DNA of 64,000 nucleotides, taken from contig NZ_QXCP01000010.1 of the NCBI RefSeq assembly GCF_003711805.1, forward strand, positions 63,061-127,060. The letters are read 5' to 3'. A program made the translations under genes and the position numbers. Positions within the stretch are counted from its first letter, which is position 1, and each line of letters opens with the position of its first letter. A model generated the notes under the pieces. It saw only the letters and a program-made list of their open reading frames with translations, did no database searches and had not been told where the DNA came from. This DNA comes from Brachybacterium sp. EE-P12 (lineage in GTDB: Bacteria > Actinomycetota > Actinomycetes > Actinomycetales > Dermabacteraceae). Positions 31,880-40,634 of the stretch are shown here, piece after piece.

Positions 31880-33307
31880 TCAGTCCGCCACGATGTCGTG
31901 GTGGCGCGCGGTCACCGCCTGCAGTGCGCGGGCCAGATCTGCGCGCAGGTCGGCGGGGTCCTCGACGCCGATGGAGAGGCGGATGGTGGTGTGGTCGATC
32001 CCGGCCGCCGCCCGCCCCGCCGCATCGAGTCGGGAGTGCGTCATGGTGGCCGGGTGCACCACCAGTGAGCGCACGTCGCCGATGTTCGCGGCCAGGGCGA
32101 AGAGCTCCAGGGAGTCGATGAGGGTCTCGACCTCCTCGAGCCCTCCGGCCAGGTCGAAGGAGAACACGCTCCCTGTCCCGTCCGGGAGCAGGCGGCGGAT
32201 GCGCTCGTGCTCGGGATGACCGGGCAGACCCGGATGATGGACGCGCGCCACCTGCGGCTGCTCGGCGAGGAACCGCGCCAGCTCGAGAGCGGTGCGCGTC
32301 TGTCGCCGCACGCGAAGCTCGAGGGTCTCGAGGCCCAGCAGTATCTGGGAGGCGCTTGTCGAGGACAGGGTGGGGCCGAGGTCGTGCACGCACTTGGCAC
32401 GGGCGAGGACCAGATATGGCGTGCGGCCCTCCGCTCCGTCGAATGCCTCGGTGAAGACGAGACCGCCGAACCGCTCGTAGGACCGGGTCAGGCGCGGCCA
32501 ACGCTCGGGGCGCGCATCGAACTCGAAGGTGCCGCCGTCCACGATCACGCCGGCGATCGCCGTGCCATGGCCGCCCAGATACTTGGTCGCCGAGTGCACG
32601 ACGATGTCCGCCCCGTGCTCGAGGGGGCGCAGCAGCACCGGTGTGGCCATGGTGTTGTCCACGACGACGGGGATCTGCGCGGCATGGGCGACCTCCGCGA
32701 TCGCACGCAGGTCCGGGACGGTCAGGACCGGGTTGCCGATGGACTCGAGGAAGACCGCACGGGTGTTCCCGCGCAGGGCCGAGGACCAGGCATCGACATC
32801 GAGGGGGTCCACGAAGGTGACGTCGATTCCGAGGTCCGCGAAGGTGTCGCCGAGCAGGTCGGAGGTGCCGCCGTAGAGCTTGTTCGAGGCCACGACGTGG
32901 TGGGGGCCGGGGCCGGCGGCGGCGACAAGGGTGAGGAGGGCGACGGCCACCGCCGCCTGCCCCGAGCCCAGCGCGAGCGCGCCGGCCCCGCCCTCGAGGT
33001 CGTTCACGCGGCGCTCGAGCACGGCGTTGGTCGGGTTGCCGTTGCGGCTGTAGATGTTGCCCGGGCGGGACAGGGCGAAGGTCTCGCGGGCGGCGGCGAA
33101 GCTGTCGAAGCGGTAGGCGACGGACTGGTACACGGGCACCGCGACGGTGTTCTGCGCGATGCCCGGGGTGTACCCCGCATGGACCTGGCGCGTGGCGAGG
33201 CCGGCGGGAGCCTCGCGCGACGCGGCCGACCCGTCACCGTCGCCGCCGTCGTCCGGGACGGGCTGAGCGGCGTCGTCGGGCCGCAGCGGTATCGGACGGG
33301 GTGTCAT
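31880..33307 (-). CDS. O-acetylhomoserine sulfhydrylase-like PLP enzyme
   Basis: 475 residues. Cys/Met-metabolism PLP family. PLP lysine in [16 protein letters not shown] (about residues 241-256), phosphate-binding [10 protein letters not shown] (about 118), [13 protein letters not shown] near 90 and the C-terminal [10 protein letters not shown]. The family replaces the acetyl group of O-acetylhomoserine by sulfide or methanethiol, or condenses cysteine (cystathionine gamma-synthase); the HPATMTHS and G-rich blocks favour the sulfhydrylase. About 40 residues are added at the N-terminus. Start MTPRPIPL with AGAGGA 10 bp upstream. It would fix the sulfide freed by the neighbouring monooxygenases. 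Confidence 0.87.
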   Translation of the reverse strand: MTPRPIPLRPDDAAQPVPDDGGDGDGSAASREAPAGLATRQVHAGYTPGIAQNTVAVPVYQSVAYRFDSFAAARETFALSRPGNIYSRNGNPTNAVLERRVNDLEGGAGALALGSGQAAVAVALLTLVAAAGPGPHHVVASNKLYGGTSDLLGDTFADLGIDVTFVDPLDVDAWSSALRGNTRAVFLESIGNPVLTVPDLRAIAEVAHAAQIPVVVDNTMATPVLLRPLEHGADIVVHSATKYLGGHGTAIAGVIVDGGTFEFDARPERWPRLTRSYERFGGLVFTEAFDGAEGRTPYLVLARAKCVHDLGPTLSSTSASQILLGLETLELRVRRQTRTALELARFLAEQPQVARVHHPGLPGHPEHERIRRLLPDGTGSVFSFDLAGGLEEVETLIDSLELFALAANIGDVRSLVVHPATMTHSRLDAAGRAAAGIDHTTIRLSIGVEDPADLRADLARALQAVTARHHDIVAD

Positions 33308-33379
33308 CGTGGCGGGTCCTCTCCATGTCGCTGTTCGTCGTCCTGGACCACGGTGCCCCCTCCACGACGCCGTGGCATA

Positions 33380-33398
33380 ACTTATGCGCCCCATAAGT
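33380..33398. promoter_or_regulatory. 19-bp palindrome between the divergent sulfur operons
   Basis: ACTTATG-CGCCC-CATAAGT is perfect (7+5+7). It is the most A+T-rich spot of the 270-bp gap between the sulfhydrylase (-) and the ABC binding protein (+), so it probably overlaps a promoter and binds a dimeric sulfur or methionine regulator. Confidence 0.55.
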
Positions 33399-33577
33399 CG
33401 TTCTATGAACGGAGGGAGGCGCTCGCGCCTCTCGTCGTGCGACGGTGTGCCCCAGGCCGCCCCGGGACTCCCGGCACGGAGCGGTGCGGCTCGCGGCGGA
33501 ACACCGCCGCGTCCCCGGGAGGGCGCCGACCATGCAGCCGAACCGGCGCCCCGACCATCGACCACGAAGAGGCACAC
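33399..33577 (+). promoter_or_regulatory. Structured 5' leader of the organosulfur ABC operon
   Basis: About 170 bp between the palindrome and the ATG at 33578 are rich in short complementary arms: GAGGCG-CTCG-CGCCTC, CGTCG-TG-CGACG and a GTGCC/GGCAC pair. I could not match a known riboswitch core such as SAM-I, SAM-II or SAM-IV. Structure may be incidental in such G+C-rich DNA. Confidence 0.25.
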
Positions 33578-35173
33578 ATGGTGCACCCGCTCAGGACGAC
33601 TCCAGACGACGCCGACCAGGCCGCCGCCCGCCCCCTTCCCCGACGCGCCCTGATGGCAGGGTCGCTGCTGGGCGGCGCCGGTCTCCTGGCCGGCTGCGGA
33701 GGCGACGCCGGGACGGGTGCGGCCCTCGCCGCCGCGGCCGATGCCCCGTCCCGCACCCTCACCTGGGGTTGGCGGCTGCCCACCACCTGGGACTCCGCTC
33801 GTGGGATCGGCTACGACGTGCACGTGCTCTCCCTGGTCTACTCAGGCCTGACCAGGCTGCGGCCCGACGGCGAGCTCGCGCCGGACCTCGCCCGCTCCTG
33901 GACCTACAACGAGGCCGGGGACGCGGTCACCTTCCACCTGCGGGAGGGGCTGACCTACAGCGACGGCACGGCGGTGGACGCCGCCGCGGTCAAGGCCGGC
34001 CTCGAGCGCAGCCGGGACCTGCCCGGCGCCACCAGCGCGCAGTCCCTCGCGGTCATCGAGGAGATCACCGCGGACTCGGAGACGGACGTGACGCTGCATC
34101 TCGCCGCGGTCGACCATCAGGTGCCGCTGCTGCTGGCCGGGCTGATCGGCCATCTGGTCTCCCCACGGGCGATCGCGGACGAGGTCGCGCTGAACACCAC
34201 CCCTGTGGGGGCGGGGCCGTTCGTGCTGGAGGAGTACGTGCCCGGCTCGCACGTGCGCCTGGCCCGGAACCCGGAGCACTGGAATGCGCAGGAGATCCTG
34301 CTGGACGAGCTGCGGATCGTGCCCCGGCCGGCAGAGGCGGTGACCTACGCGGGGCTGTCCTCCGGCCAGTACGACATCGCCCACGTCGAGGACTCGCAGA
34401 TCGCGCCGCTCGAGGAGGCCGGGTTCTCGGTGACCGGCGGGACCTGCTTCAACGTGCACACCATCGAGGTCAACAACCGTCATGCCCCGTTCGACGACCC
34501 GCGCGTGGTCGAGGCCTTCAACCGGGCGATCGACCGTGACGCGATCGTGGACGGCATCCTCTTCGGGCACGGCGAGCCGGACTGGCAGCCCTTCACCCGC
34601 GACCTGCAGGGCTACGACCCTGCGCTGGACAGGCACTGGGACCACGACCCGGAGCGGGCGCGCGCCCTGCTCGCCGAGGCGGGCCTGGACGGGCCCGTCC
34701 CTGTGAGCTTCCACGTCATCGGGGACGCCGGCGGCGACATCTCGGCGCGGATCGCGGAGGCGGTCCAGGCTCAGGTCGCCGAGGTCGGGTTCGAGCTCAC
34801 CATCGAGATCGCGCCTCCGGGCGCCGGCCAGAAGGCCGCGCACTCCTACACATTGTTCATGTACTCCTTCTCCGGCCGGGAGTCACCCGTGCAGGCGCTC
34901 GAGGTCCTCTACGACCAGGACGGCTGGATGAACATCTCCCAGCGCCAGCCCGAGGGGTTCGACGAGGCGCTCGACCTGGTGCGGCGCACCCCGCTGGACG
35001 CCCCGGAGTACACGCCGCGCCTGCAGGCGGCGACCCGGCTCGCGGTCGTGGGCGCGTCCCCGCACGCCTGGATCGCGAACTGGAACCGGGCCCATGCGAT
35101 GAACGAGCGCGTCACCGGCTTCACCCACTGCCGGCACACCCAGCGCTTCGAGGGCGTGGGGGTGCGGTCATGA
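33578..35173 (+). CDS. ABC substrate-binding lipoprotein, peptide/nickel type (SBP_bac_5)
   Basis: 531 residues. Signal with twin-arginine-like PRRALMAGSLLGGAGLLAG and lipobox LLAGC (Cys about residue 37). Core blocks: YSGLTRLRPDGELAPDLARSW (split; about 90-110), VTFHLREGLTYSDGTAVDAA (about 122-141), TPVGAGPFVLEEYVPG, and NNRHAPFDDPRVVEAFNRAIDRDAIV (in part), all typical of DppA/OppA/NikA proteins. Captures the solute outside the membrane and passes it to the fused permease system downstream (ATGA overlaps throughout). Because the operon ends with a flavin monooxygenase and faces sulfur genes, the ligand is likely a sulfur compound (inference). Confidence 0.88.
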   Translation: MVHPLRTTPDDADQAAARPLPRRALMAGSLLGGAGLLAGCGGDAGTGAALAAAADAPSRTLTWGWRLPTTWDSARGIGYDVHVLSLVYSGLTRLRPDGELAPDLARSWTYNEAGDAVTFHLREGLTYSDGTAVDAAAVKAGLERSRDLPGATSAQSLAVIEEITADSETDVTLHLAAVDHQVPLLLAGLIGHLVSPRAIADEVALNTTPVGAGPFVLEEYVPGSHVRLARNPEHWNAQEILLDELRIVPRPAEAVTYAGLSSGQYDIAHVEDSQIAPLEEAGFSVTGGTCFNVHTIEVNNRHAPFDDPRVVEAFNRAIDRDAIVDGILFGHGEPDWQPFTRDLQGYDPALDRHWDHDPERARALLAEAGLDGPVPVSFHVIGDAGGDISARIAEAVQAQVAEVGFELTIEIAPPGAGQKAAHSYTLFMYSFSGRESPVQALEVLYDQDGWMNISQRQPEGFDEALDLVRRTPLDAPEYTPRLQAATRLAVVGASPHAWIANWNRAHAMNERVTGFTHCRHTQRFEGVGVRS

Positions 35174-36138
35174 GGGCCCTGCTGCTGCATGCCGCGGCGC
35201 GCGCCCTGCCGGTGCTGCTGGTCACCGCCGCCGTCACCTTCGGGCTCGGCGCCTTCGCCCAGCAGGAGCCGGCGGAGCTGCTGCTGGGCGAGGCCGCGAC
35301 CGAGGAGGCGGTGGCGGCGCTGGATCACGAGCTGGGCCGGGACCGTCCGCTGCCGCTCCAGTTCGCCTCCTGGCTGGGCCATGCCGTGCAGGGCGATCTG
35401 GGCGAGAGCTGGTTCACCGGCATCGCGGTGACCTCGACCATCGCCGAGCGGCTGCCGGTGAGCATGTCGATCGCGGGGCTCGCCCTCCTGATCGCCGTGG
35501 TGCTGGGCGCCTCGGCCGGGATCCTCGCGGCGCTGCGCCGCGGCAGCTGGATCGACACGGCCGTCACCGTGACCGCGTCGACGCTCGCGACCCTGCCGCC
35601 GTTCGTGGTCTCGATCATGCTGATCCTGCTGTTCGGGGTGGCGGTGCCGATCCTGCCCACCGGGGGCTACGTCCCCCTCGCCCAGGACCCGTCGGGCTGG
35701 CTGGCCTGCATCATCCTGCCCGCGGTCGCGCTGTCCCTCGAGGCGGCCGCGGACATCGCCCGCCAGCTGCGCACCGCGCTGGTGTCCACACTGGAGCAGA
35801 ACTTCGTGCTCGGCGCGCGGCTGCGCGGACATTCCGGGGCCCGGATCCTGCTGCGCCATGCGCTGCCGCACGCCGCCGGTCCGGCGCTGTCCGTCGTCGG
35901 GCTGCAGGTGCCGCGCCTGGTGGGCGGGGCGATCATCGCCGAGCAGATCTTCTCCCTGCCGGGTCTGGGACTGATGGCCTTCGAGGGGGCGACCACCGGG
36001 GACATGCCGGTGGTGCTGGGCGCCGTGATGGTGATCGTGCTCGCGGTGCTGCTGAGCACGTTCGTGATCGACCTGCTGCTGACCGCGCTGCACCCGCAGG
36101 AGCGGATCGCCGCTCGCACCGAGAGGGTCCCCGCATGA
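35170..36138 (+). CDS. ABC transporter permease, DppB type
   Basis: 322 residues with six membrane helices. The N-terminal helix and LDHELGRDRPLPLQFASWLGHAVQGDLG (in part) are typical of DppB-like subunits. The EAA loop appears as ARLRGHSGARILLRHALPHA (about 217-236), which touches the ATPase. Overlaps the binding-protein stop (ATGA) and the following fusion gene (ATGA). Confidence 0.9.
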   Translation: MRALLLHAAARALPVLLVTAAVTFGLGAFAQQEPAELLLGEAATEEAVAALDHELGRDRPLPLQFASWLGHAVQGDLGESWFTGIAVTSTIAERLPVSMSIAGLALLIAVVLGASAGILAALRRGSWIDTAVTVTASTLATLPPFVVSIMLILLFGVAVPILPTGGYVPLAQDPSGWLACIILPAVALSLEAAADIARQLRTALVSTLEQNFVLGARLRGHSGARILLRHALPHAAGPALSVVGLQVPRLVGGAIIAEQIFSLPGLGLMAFEGATTGDMPVVLGAVMVIVLAVLLSTFVIDLLLTALHPQERIAARTERVPA

Positions 36139-37973
36139 ACACCGTCCGCACCCTGCTGCACCGGCCCTCGGCCGTGACCGCTCTGCTGCTCCTGGTGGTG
36201 GTCGCGGTGCTGACCGCTGTCGGCGACCTGATCGCCCCGCACGACCCGCTGGCCCCGCAGACCTCGCAGGTGCTCGAGGCGCCCTCGGCCGCGCACTGGC
36301 TGGGCACGGACTACCTGGGCCGCGACATCCTCTCGCGGCTGCTGGCCGGTACACGGCTGTCCGTGCTGGCCGCGCTCGAGGCGGTGCTGATCGCGCTGGT
36401 GCTGGGCACCGGGGCGGCGCTCGTGGCCGTGTTCTCGTCCCGGCCGGTGCGCTGGGTCATCGAGCGGATCTTCGACTCCTTCATGGCGCTGCCGTTCATC
36501 ACCTTCGCGGTCGCGATCGGCGCCCTGCTGGGCAACAGCATCCACGCCGCGATGATCGCCGTGGGCATCCTGGCCGCGCCCACCTACTTCCGGGTGGTGC
36601 GGGCCTCGGTGCTAGAGACCGTCCATACCCAGTACGTCGAGGCGGCACGGCTGCTCGGGGTGCCGCTGCCCCGCGTCGTCCTCACCCATGTGCTGCCGAG
36701 GATCGTGCCGGTGCTGCTGGTCACCTCCGCGAGCACGCTCGCGGCGAGCCTGCTGGTGGTGGCCAGCCTGACGTTCCTGGGAGTGGGGGTGCAGCCGCCC
36801 ACGCCGACCTGGGGCGGCATGCTCTCCGCGGACCTGTCCTACCTGGCGCTGCGTCCCTTCAACCCGGTCGCGCCGGCGGCCGCGATCATGCTGACGGTGG
36901 CGGCGCTCGGCGTGCTCGCCGATCGGCTGCGCGATGTGCGGGGAGACGCCGGAGCACAGGAGGCACGGGGGTCGAGCACCGAGGGGGCAGGCGAGGCCGC
37001 GGGCGGCGCGCCGTCCGCCACCTCGCACCGGGCGACCCTGGTGGCCGACGGCTCGCAGGACCCGGCGACGGGCACGGCCTCGGCGCCGGCTCCGGTGGTC
37101 GGGCGGCACCAGGCGCCGCACGCCGCCGAGACCGAGGCGCTGGTCGAGATCGACGACCTCCGGATCGAGGCCGACACCGGGGGGCAGCTGGTGCGCGGTG
37201 TGAGCCTGCGCGTCCCGCGCGGGGCGAGCGTGGGGATCCTCGGAGAATCCGGCTCCGGCAAGTCCATGACCGTCAAGGCCCTGCTGGGAGTGCTCCCGGA
37301 GGGCGTGCACATCACCGGCGGTCGCCTCCGCTTCGCCGGCGAGGACCTCACCGCCCCCGACGCGCCCTGGCAGGAGCTGCACGGCCACCGCATCGGCGCC
37401 GTGTTCCAGGACCCCGCGACCTGGTTCACCCCGCATCTCAGCGTCGGCGCGCAGATCGACGAGGTGCTGCGGCACACCCAGGGCCTCGGCCGGGCTCAGG
37501 CGGCCGCCGCCCGCGCCGAGCTCTTCGCCCAGGTGGGCCTGCGGGATGCGGAGCGCGTCGCACGCCAGTACCCGCACGAGCTCTCCGGCGGGATGCTGCA
37601 GCGCGTGCTGCTGGCGATCGCCGTCAGCGGAGAGCCGGACCTGCTGGTGGCCGACGAGGCGACCACGGCCCTGGACGTGACGGTGCAGGCGGAGGTGCTC
37701 ACCCTGCTGCGCCGGCTGCGGCAGGAGCTCTCGCTGACGGTGCTGATGATCTCCCACGACCTCGCCGTCCTCGCCCACAGCTGCGACTACCTCTACGTGT
37801 TCCGCCGCGGCGAGGTGGTCGAGGAGGGCCCCACGGAGGCCGTTCTCCACATGCCGCAGCACCCCTACACCCGCACCCTCGTGGCAGACCACACCGTGTT
37901 CGGGATCGAGGCCGTCCGCGCCGCCGGCACGGCGGCGCAGGTCCACCCCGTGAGAGAGGCAGCATCCCGATGA
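36135..37973 (+). CDS. ABC permease-ATPase fusion (DppC plus DppD)
   Basis: 612 residues. Residues 1-275 are a DppC-type permease: N-terminal helix, GTDYLGRDILSRLLAGTRLS (about 54-73), and EAA loop ARLLGVPLPRVVLTHVLP (about 170). Residues 275-335 form a Gly/Ala/Ser-rich linker. Residues 335-612 are an ABC ATPase with Walker A GESGSGKS (about 371), Q-loop FQDP, signature LSGGMLQR (about 482) and Walker B LLVADEATTALD (about 504), ending with the oligopeptide-type C-terminal HPYTRTLVA. The fusion fixes one permease to one ATPase. The second ATPase follows by ATGA overlap. Confidence 0.92.
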   Translation: MNTVRTLLHRPSAVTALLLLVVVAVLTAVGDLIAPHDPLAPQTSQVLEAPSAAHWLGTDYLGRDILSRLLAGTRLSVLAALEAVLIALVLGTGAALVAVFSSRPVRWVIERIFDSFMALPFITFAVAIGALLGNSIHAAMIAVGILAAPTYFRVVRASVLETVHTQYVEAARLLGVPLPRVVLTHVLPRIVPVLLVTSASTLAASLLVVASLTFLGVGVQPPTPTWGGMLSADLSYLALRPFNPVAPAAAIMLTVAALGVLADRLRDVRGDAGAQEARGSSTEGAGEAAGGAPSATSHRATLVADGSQDPATGTASAPAPVVGRHQAPHAAETEALVEIDDLRIEADTGGQLVRGVSLRVPRGASVGILGESGSGKSMTVKALLGVLPEGVHITGGRLRFAGEDLTAPDAPWQELHGHRIGAVFQDPATWFTPHLSVGAQIDEVLRHTQGLGRAQAAAARAELFAQVGLRDAERVARQYPHELSGGMLQRVLLAIAVSGEPDLLVADEATTALDVTVQAEVLTLLRRLRQELSLTVLMISHDLAVLAHSCDYLYVFRRGEVVEEGPTEAVLHMPQHPYTRTLVADHTVFGIEAVRAAGTAAQVHPVREAASR

Positions 37974-38857
37974 CCAGCACGCTCACCCCCACCCGTGACC
38001 GGGCCGTCCGCGTCGGCCCCGGACGGGCCGCGCAGCGCCCGGCCCTCACCGTCCGCGACCTCGCGGTCCGCTACGGGACGCGGGAGGTGCTGCACGGGAT
38101 CGATCTGGACGTGGCGCCCGGCGAGGTGGTGGGCCTGATCGGCGAATCCGGCTCCGGGAAGACCTCGCTCGCCCGCACCGTGCTTGGCCTGGTCGCGGCC
38201 GCTGCGGGCACCATCGAGGTGGACGGCCACCTGGTCACCGGCTTCACCCGCGCCCAGTGGCGCGCCTTCCGCCGCGCAGGCCACGCCCAGTACGTGTTCC
38301 AGGACCCGCTGAGCAGCCTGGACGGACGCCTCACCGCTCGTGCCTCGGTGCTCGAGGGCGCACGCCAGACCTTCCCCGCCGCCGCAGTGCGCCACGCCGA
38401 GCAGGCGCTGGAGACCGTGGGGCTGGACCGTGCCCTGTGGGAGAGCCGTCCCGCCGAGCTCTCGGGCGGGCAGCGCCAGCGGGTGGCGATCGCACGGGCT
38501 CTGGCCGTGGACCCCGCGCTGCTGGTGTGCGACGAACCGGTCAGCGCCCTGGACGCCTCGAGTCGGATCGAGGTGGTGCGCACGCTCACGGCCGCGGCCC
38601 GTGCCGGCACCGGCATCCTCCTGATCTCCCACGACCTCTCCTCCCTCGGAGCGATCGCGGACAGGGTGCTGGTGCTGCACGGGGGTGCGATCGTCGAGTC
38701 CGGTCCCGCCGCCGAGGTGCTCGGCGCGCCCCGCCACCCCTACACGCGGCGGCTGATCGACGCGATCCCGACGCTCGACCGGCCTGCACCGGAATCACGC
38801 CATCGTGCACGCGAGAGCGGCCCTGCCCTCGCACCGACCCCGCTCCTCCACCCCTGA
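37970..38857 (+). CDS. ABC ATP-binding protein, DppF type
   Basis: 295 residues. Walker A GESGSGKTS (about residue 57), Q-loop FQDP (about 108), signature LSGGQRQRV (about 163), Walker B LLVCDEPVSALD (about 182), H-loop LISHD, and the HPYTRRLIDAIP end common to peptide-type transporters. Second ATPase partner of the DppC-DppD fusion. ATGA overlap with that gene; followed after 24 bp by the SsuD-like gene. Confidence 0.92.
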   Translation: MTSTLTPTRDRAVRVGPGRAAQRPALTVRDLAVRYGTREVLHGIDLDVAPGEVVGLIGESGSGKTSLARTVLGLVAAAAGTIEVDGHLVTGFTRAQWRAFRRAGHAQYVFQDPLSSLDGRLTARASVLEGARQTFPAAAVRHAEQALETVGLDRALWESRPAELSGGQRQRVAIARALAVDPALLVCDEPVSALDASSRIEVVRTLTAAARAGTGILLISHDLSSLGAIADRVLVLHGGAIVESGPAAEVLGAPRHPYTRRLIDAIPTLDRPAPESRHRARESGPALAPTPLLHP

Positions 38858-38881
38858 TCCCTCATCACGAAGGAGACTGAC

Positions 38882-40006
38882 ATGGCAGAGATCCTCGGAA
38901 TGCTCTCGTCCCAGCGCGGATCCGAGACCCACCCGGTCGACGGCCCGGCCGTCGATCCCGGATGGATCCGGGACTTCGGGCGCGCCCATGAGGAGGCCGG
39001 CTTCGACCGGGTGCTGATCGGCTACTCCTCGGCCTCGCCGGACGGCTTCGCCCTCGCCTCCGCCGTGCTGCAGGCGACCGAGCACCTGGGGGTGCTCATC
39101 GCCCATCGCCCGGGATTCGTCGCCCCGACGGTGGTGGCGCGAAAGCTCGCGACGCTCGACCAGCTCAGCGGTGGCGGGCGGGTGGCGATCCATCACATCT
39201 CCGGCGGTTCGGACTCGGATCAGGCTCGTGACGGCGACTTCTCGACCAAGCCCGAGCGCTACCGCCGCACCGCGGAGTTCATGGACCTGCTGCGCCGGGC
39301 ACTGGACTCCCACGAGCCCCTGGACCACTCCGGGGAGCACTACCGGGTGCGAGGAGCACGCAGCGCCGTGCACCCGGTGCACCCCGGCGGGATCCCGCTG
39401 TGGTTCGGCGGACTGTCGGAGGAGGCGGTGCGCGTGGGCGGCGAGCACGCCGACGTGTACGCGCTGTTCGGAGAGACGAGGGCCGAGGTCGCGGACCGCA
39501 CCGCGGCGATCCGCGAGGTCGCCGCGGCCGCCGGCAACGAGCGCCTGCGGTTCTCGCTGTCGACCAGGCCCGTGGTCGCCGAGACCGAGGACGCGGCGTG
39601 GGACAAGGCCGACCGGTACCTCGCGCAGGCACGGGCCCACCTGGAGGCCGGCGCCGCAGGCGATCCGCTGCGGATGCGCCGCTACGCGCCCGGCGAGCGC
39701 GCTTCCGTCTCCGCGGACCGGCTGCAGCGCCTGGCCCACCAGCACGACGTGCACGACGAGCGGCTCTGGTTCGGGATCACCAAGCTGATGGGGCCGCAGG
39801 GCAACTCCAGCGGCCATGTGGGCACCGGCCGGCAGGTCGCCGACGCGCTGCTGGAGTACTGGGAGCTGGGCGTGGAGAACTTCCTGATCCGCGGCTTCGA
39901 TCAGCTCGGAGACGTCGAGGACTGGGGGAAGCTGCTGATCCCCGAGCTGCGCGCCGGCATCGCCGTCAAGCAGGAGAGCCCTCGGGGAGCGCTCTCGCGG
40001 GCGTGA
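38882..40006 (+). CDS. Alkanesulfonate monooxygenase-like FMNH2 enzyme (SsuD group)
   Basis: 374 residues of the luciferase-like family. Seen: DRVLIGYSSASPDGF (about 41-55), IAHRPGFVAPTVVARKLATLD (split; about 76-96), LSGGGRVAIHHISGGSDSDQ (about 99-118), KPERYRRTAEFMDLL, and GIPLWFGGLSEEAVRVGGEHADVY (in part). These are the SsuD blocks for binding FMNH2 and the sulfonate. AAGGAG lies 8 bp before the ATG. Last gene of the ABC operon, so the importer probably feeds this enzyme with a sulfonate-like or thioether substrate, and the sulfite joins cysteine/methionine synthesis. Confidence 0.88.
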   Translation: MAEILGMLSSQRGSETHPVDGPAVDPGWIRDFGRAHEEAGFDRVLIGYSSASPDGFALASAVLQATEHLGVLIAHRPGFVAPTVVARKLATLDQLSGGGRVAIHHISGGSDSDQARDGDFSTKPERYRRTAEFMDLLRRALDSHEPLDHSGEHYRVRGARSAVHPVHPGGIPLWFGGLSEEAVRVGGEHADVYALFGETRAEVADRTAAIREVAAAAGNERLRFSLSTRPVVAETEDAAWDKADRYLAQARAHLEAGAAGDPLRMRRYAPGERASVSADRLQRLAHQHDVHDERLWFGITKLMGPQGNSSGHVGTGRQVADALLEYWELGVENFLIRGFDQLGDVEDWGKLLIPELRAGIAVKQESPRGALSRA

Positions 40007-40035
40007 GCGGGGACGGCGTACTCAGCTCACCGCCC
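39999..40035. terminator. Bidirectional terminator pairing two stop codons
   Basis: GGGCGTGAGC (39999-40008) pairs with GCTCACCGCCC (40025-40035) with one bulged C. The monooxygenase TGA pairs with the TCA that ends the GNAT gene. Confidence 0.6.
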
Positions 40036-40485
40036 GAGGCGGTCCACCCGCTCCCACGGCCAGTCCTCGGCGAGCCACTCGGCGAGCGCGTCCGCGAGCG
40101 GACCGTCGAGCTCGGCGCAGCTGGCCCGCACCCAGGACTGGATCTCCGCCTCGAAGGCGGGGGCCTGGGCCGGGTAGATGTACACGCAGCCGATCACGTC
40201 GCCGCCCGACGGCTCCAGGACGGTGAAGGTGAAGCCCTTCCGCGCGGCGAAGTCCGCGGCGTGCCGCTCGAGGTCCTGCAGGTTCCGCTCCGGGCTCATC
40301 CCCTCGGGCGGCGGCCAGGAGCCGTCCGGATAGCCGGGGGTCGCACGGATGTGGTCGACGCTGCTGGTCCAGGCGGCGAGGTCCGCCGTGTTGTGCTGCG
40401 GGCCGAGGGGCTCGAGGCGGAAGCGCTCACGCACCAGGGAGGTCGGAGGGACGAAATCGGCGGGGACGAAGACGTCGGTGTCCAT
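40027..40485 (-). CDS. GNAT-family N-acetyltransferase
   Basis: 152 residues. Acetyl-CoA-dependent acyltransferase fold: RERFRLEPLGPQHNTADLAAW at the start, then GFTFTVLEPSGGDVIGCVYIYP (split, about 86-107; beta4-beta5), and a closing RASCAELDGPLADALAEWL. The pyrophosphate-binding loop (Q/RxxGxG/A) is not clear, so activity is uncertain. Start at ATG 40485 (MDTDVFVP) because TACCGT lies 6 bp upstream of it; leaderless type. Target unknown. Confidence 0.75.
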   Translation of the reverse strand: MDTDVFVPADFVPPTSLVRERFRLEPLGPQHNTADLAAWTSSVDHIRATPGYPDGSWPPPEGMSPERNLQDLERHAADFAARKGFTFTVLEPSGGDVIGCVYIYPAQAPAFEAEIQSWVRASCAELDGPLADALAEWLAEDWPWERVDRLGR

Positions 40486-40491
40486 GCACCG

Positions 40492-40497
40492 ACGGTA
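40492..40497 (-). promoter_or_regulatory. -10 box of leaderless type for the GNAT gene
   Basis: Minus strand TACCGT (40497-40492), then CGGTGC, then ATG at 40485. No ribosome site. Confidence 0.5.
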
Positions 40498-40634
40498 GCG
40501 AACGATCCCTCCCGGCACCACGGAGCCCCCGGACCCACGTCGTGCCCCTGCCCGTCGTGGAGGGATGCCCTGGCGTGACCCCGGCTGGCCCCGTACGGTG
40601 GGCCGGGCCGCTCCCCCTCGTCGACAGGTCCTCC

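Noticed and set aside
33399-33577. SAM-type riboswitch before the sulfur ABC operon
   Set aside because: Several short stems but none of the conserved SAM-I, SAM-II or SAM-IV core sequences could be found by eye.
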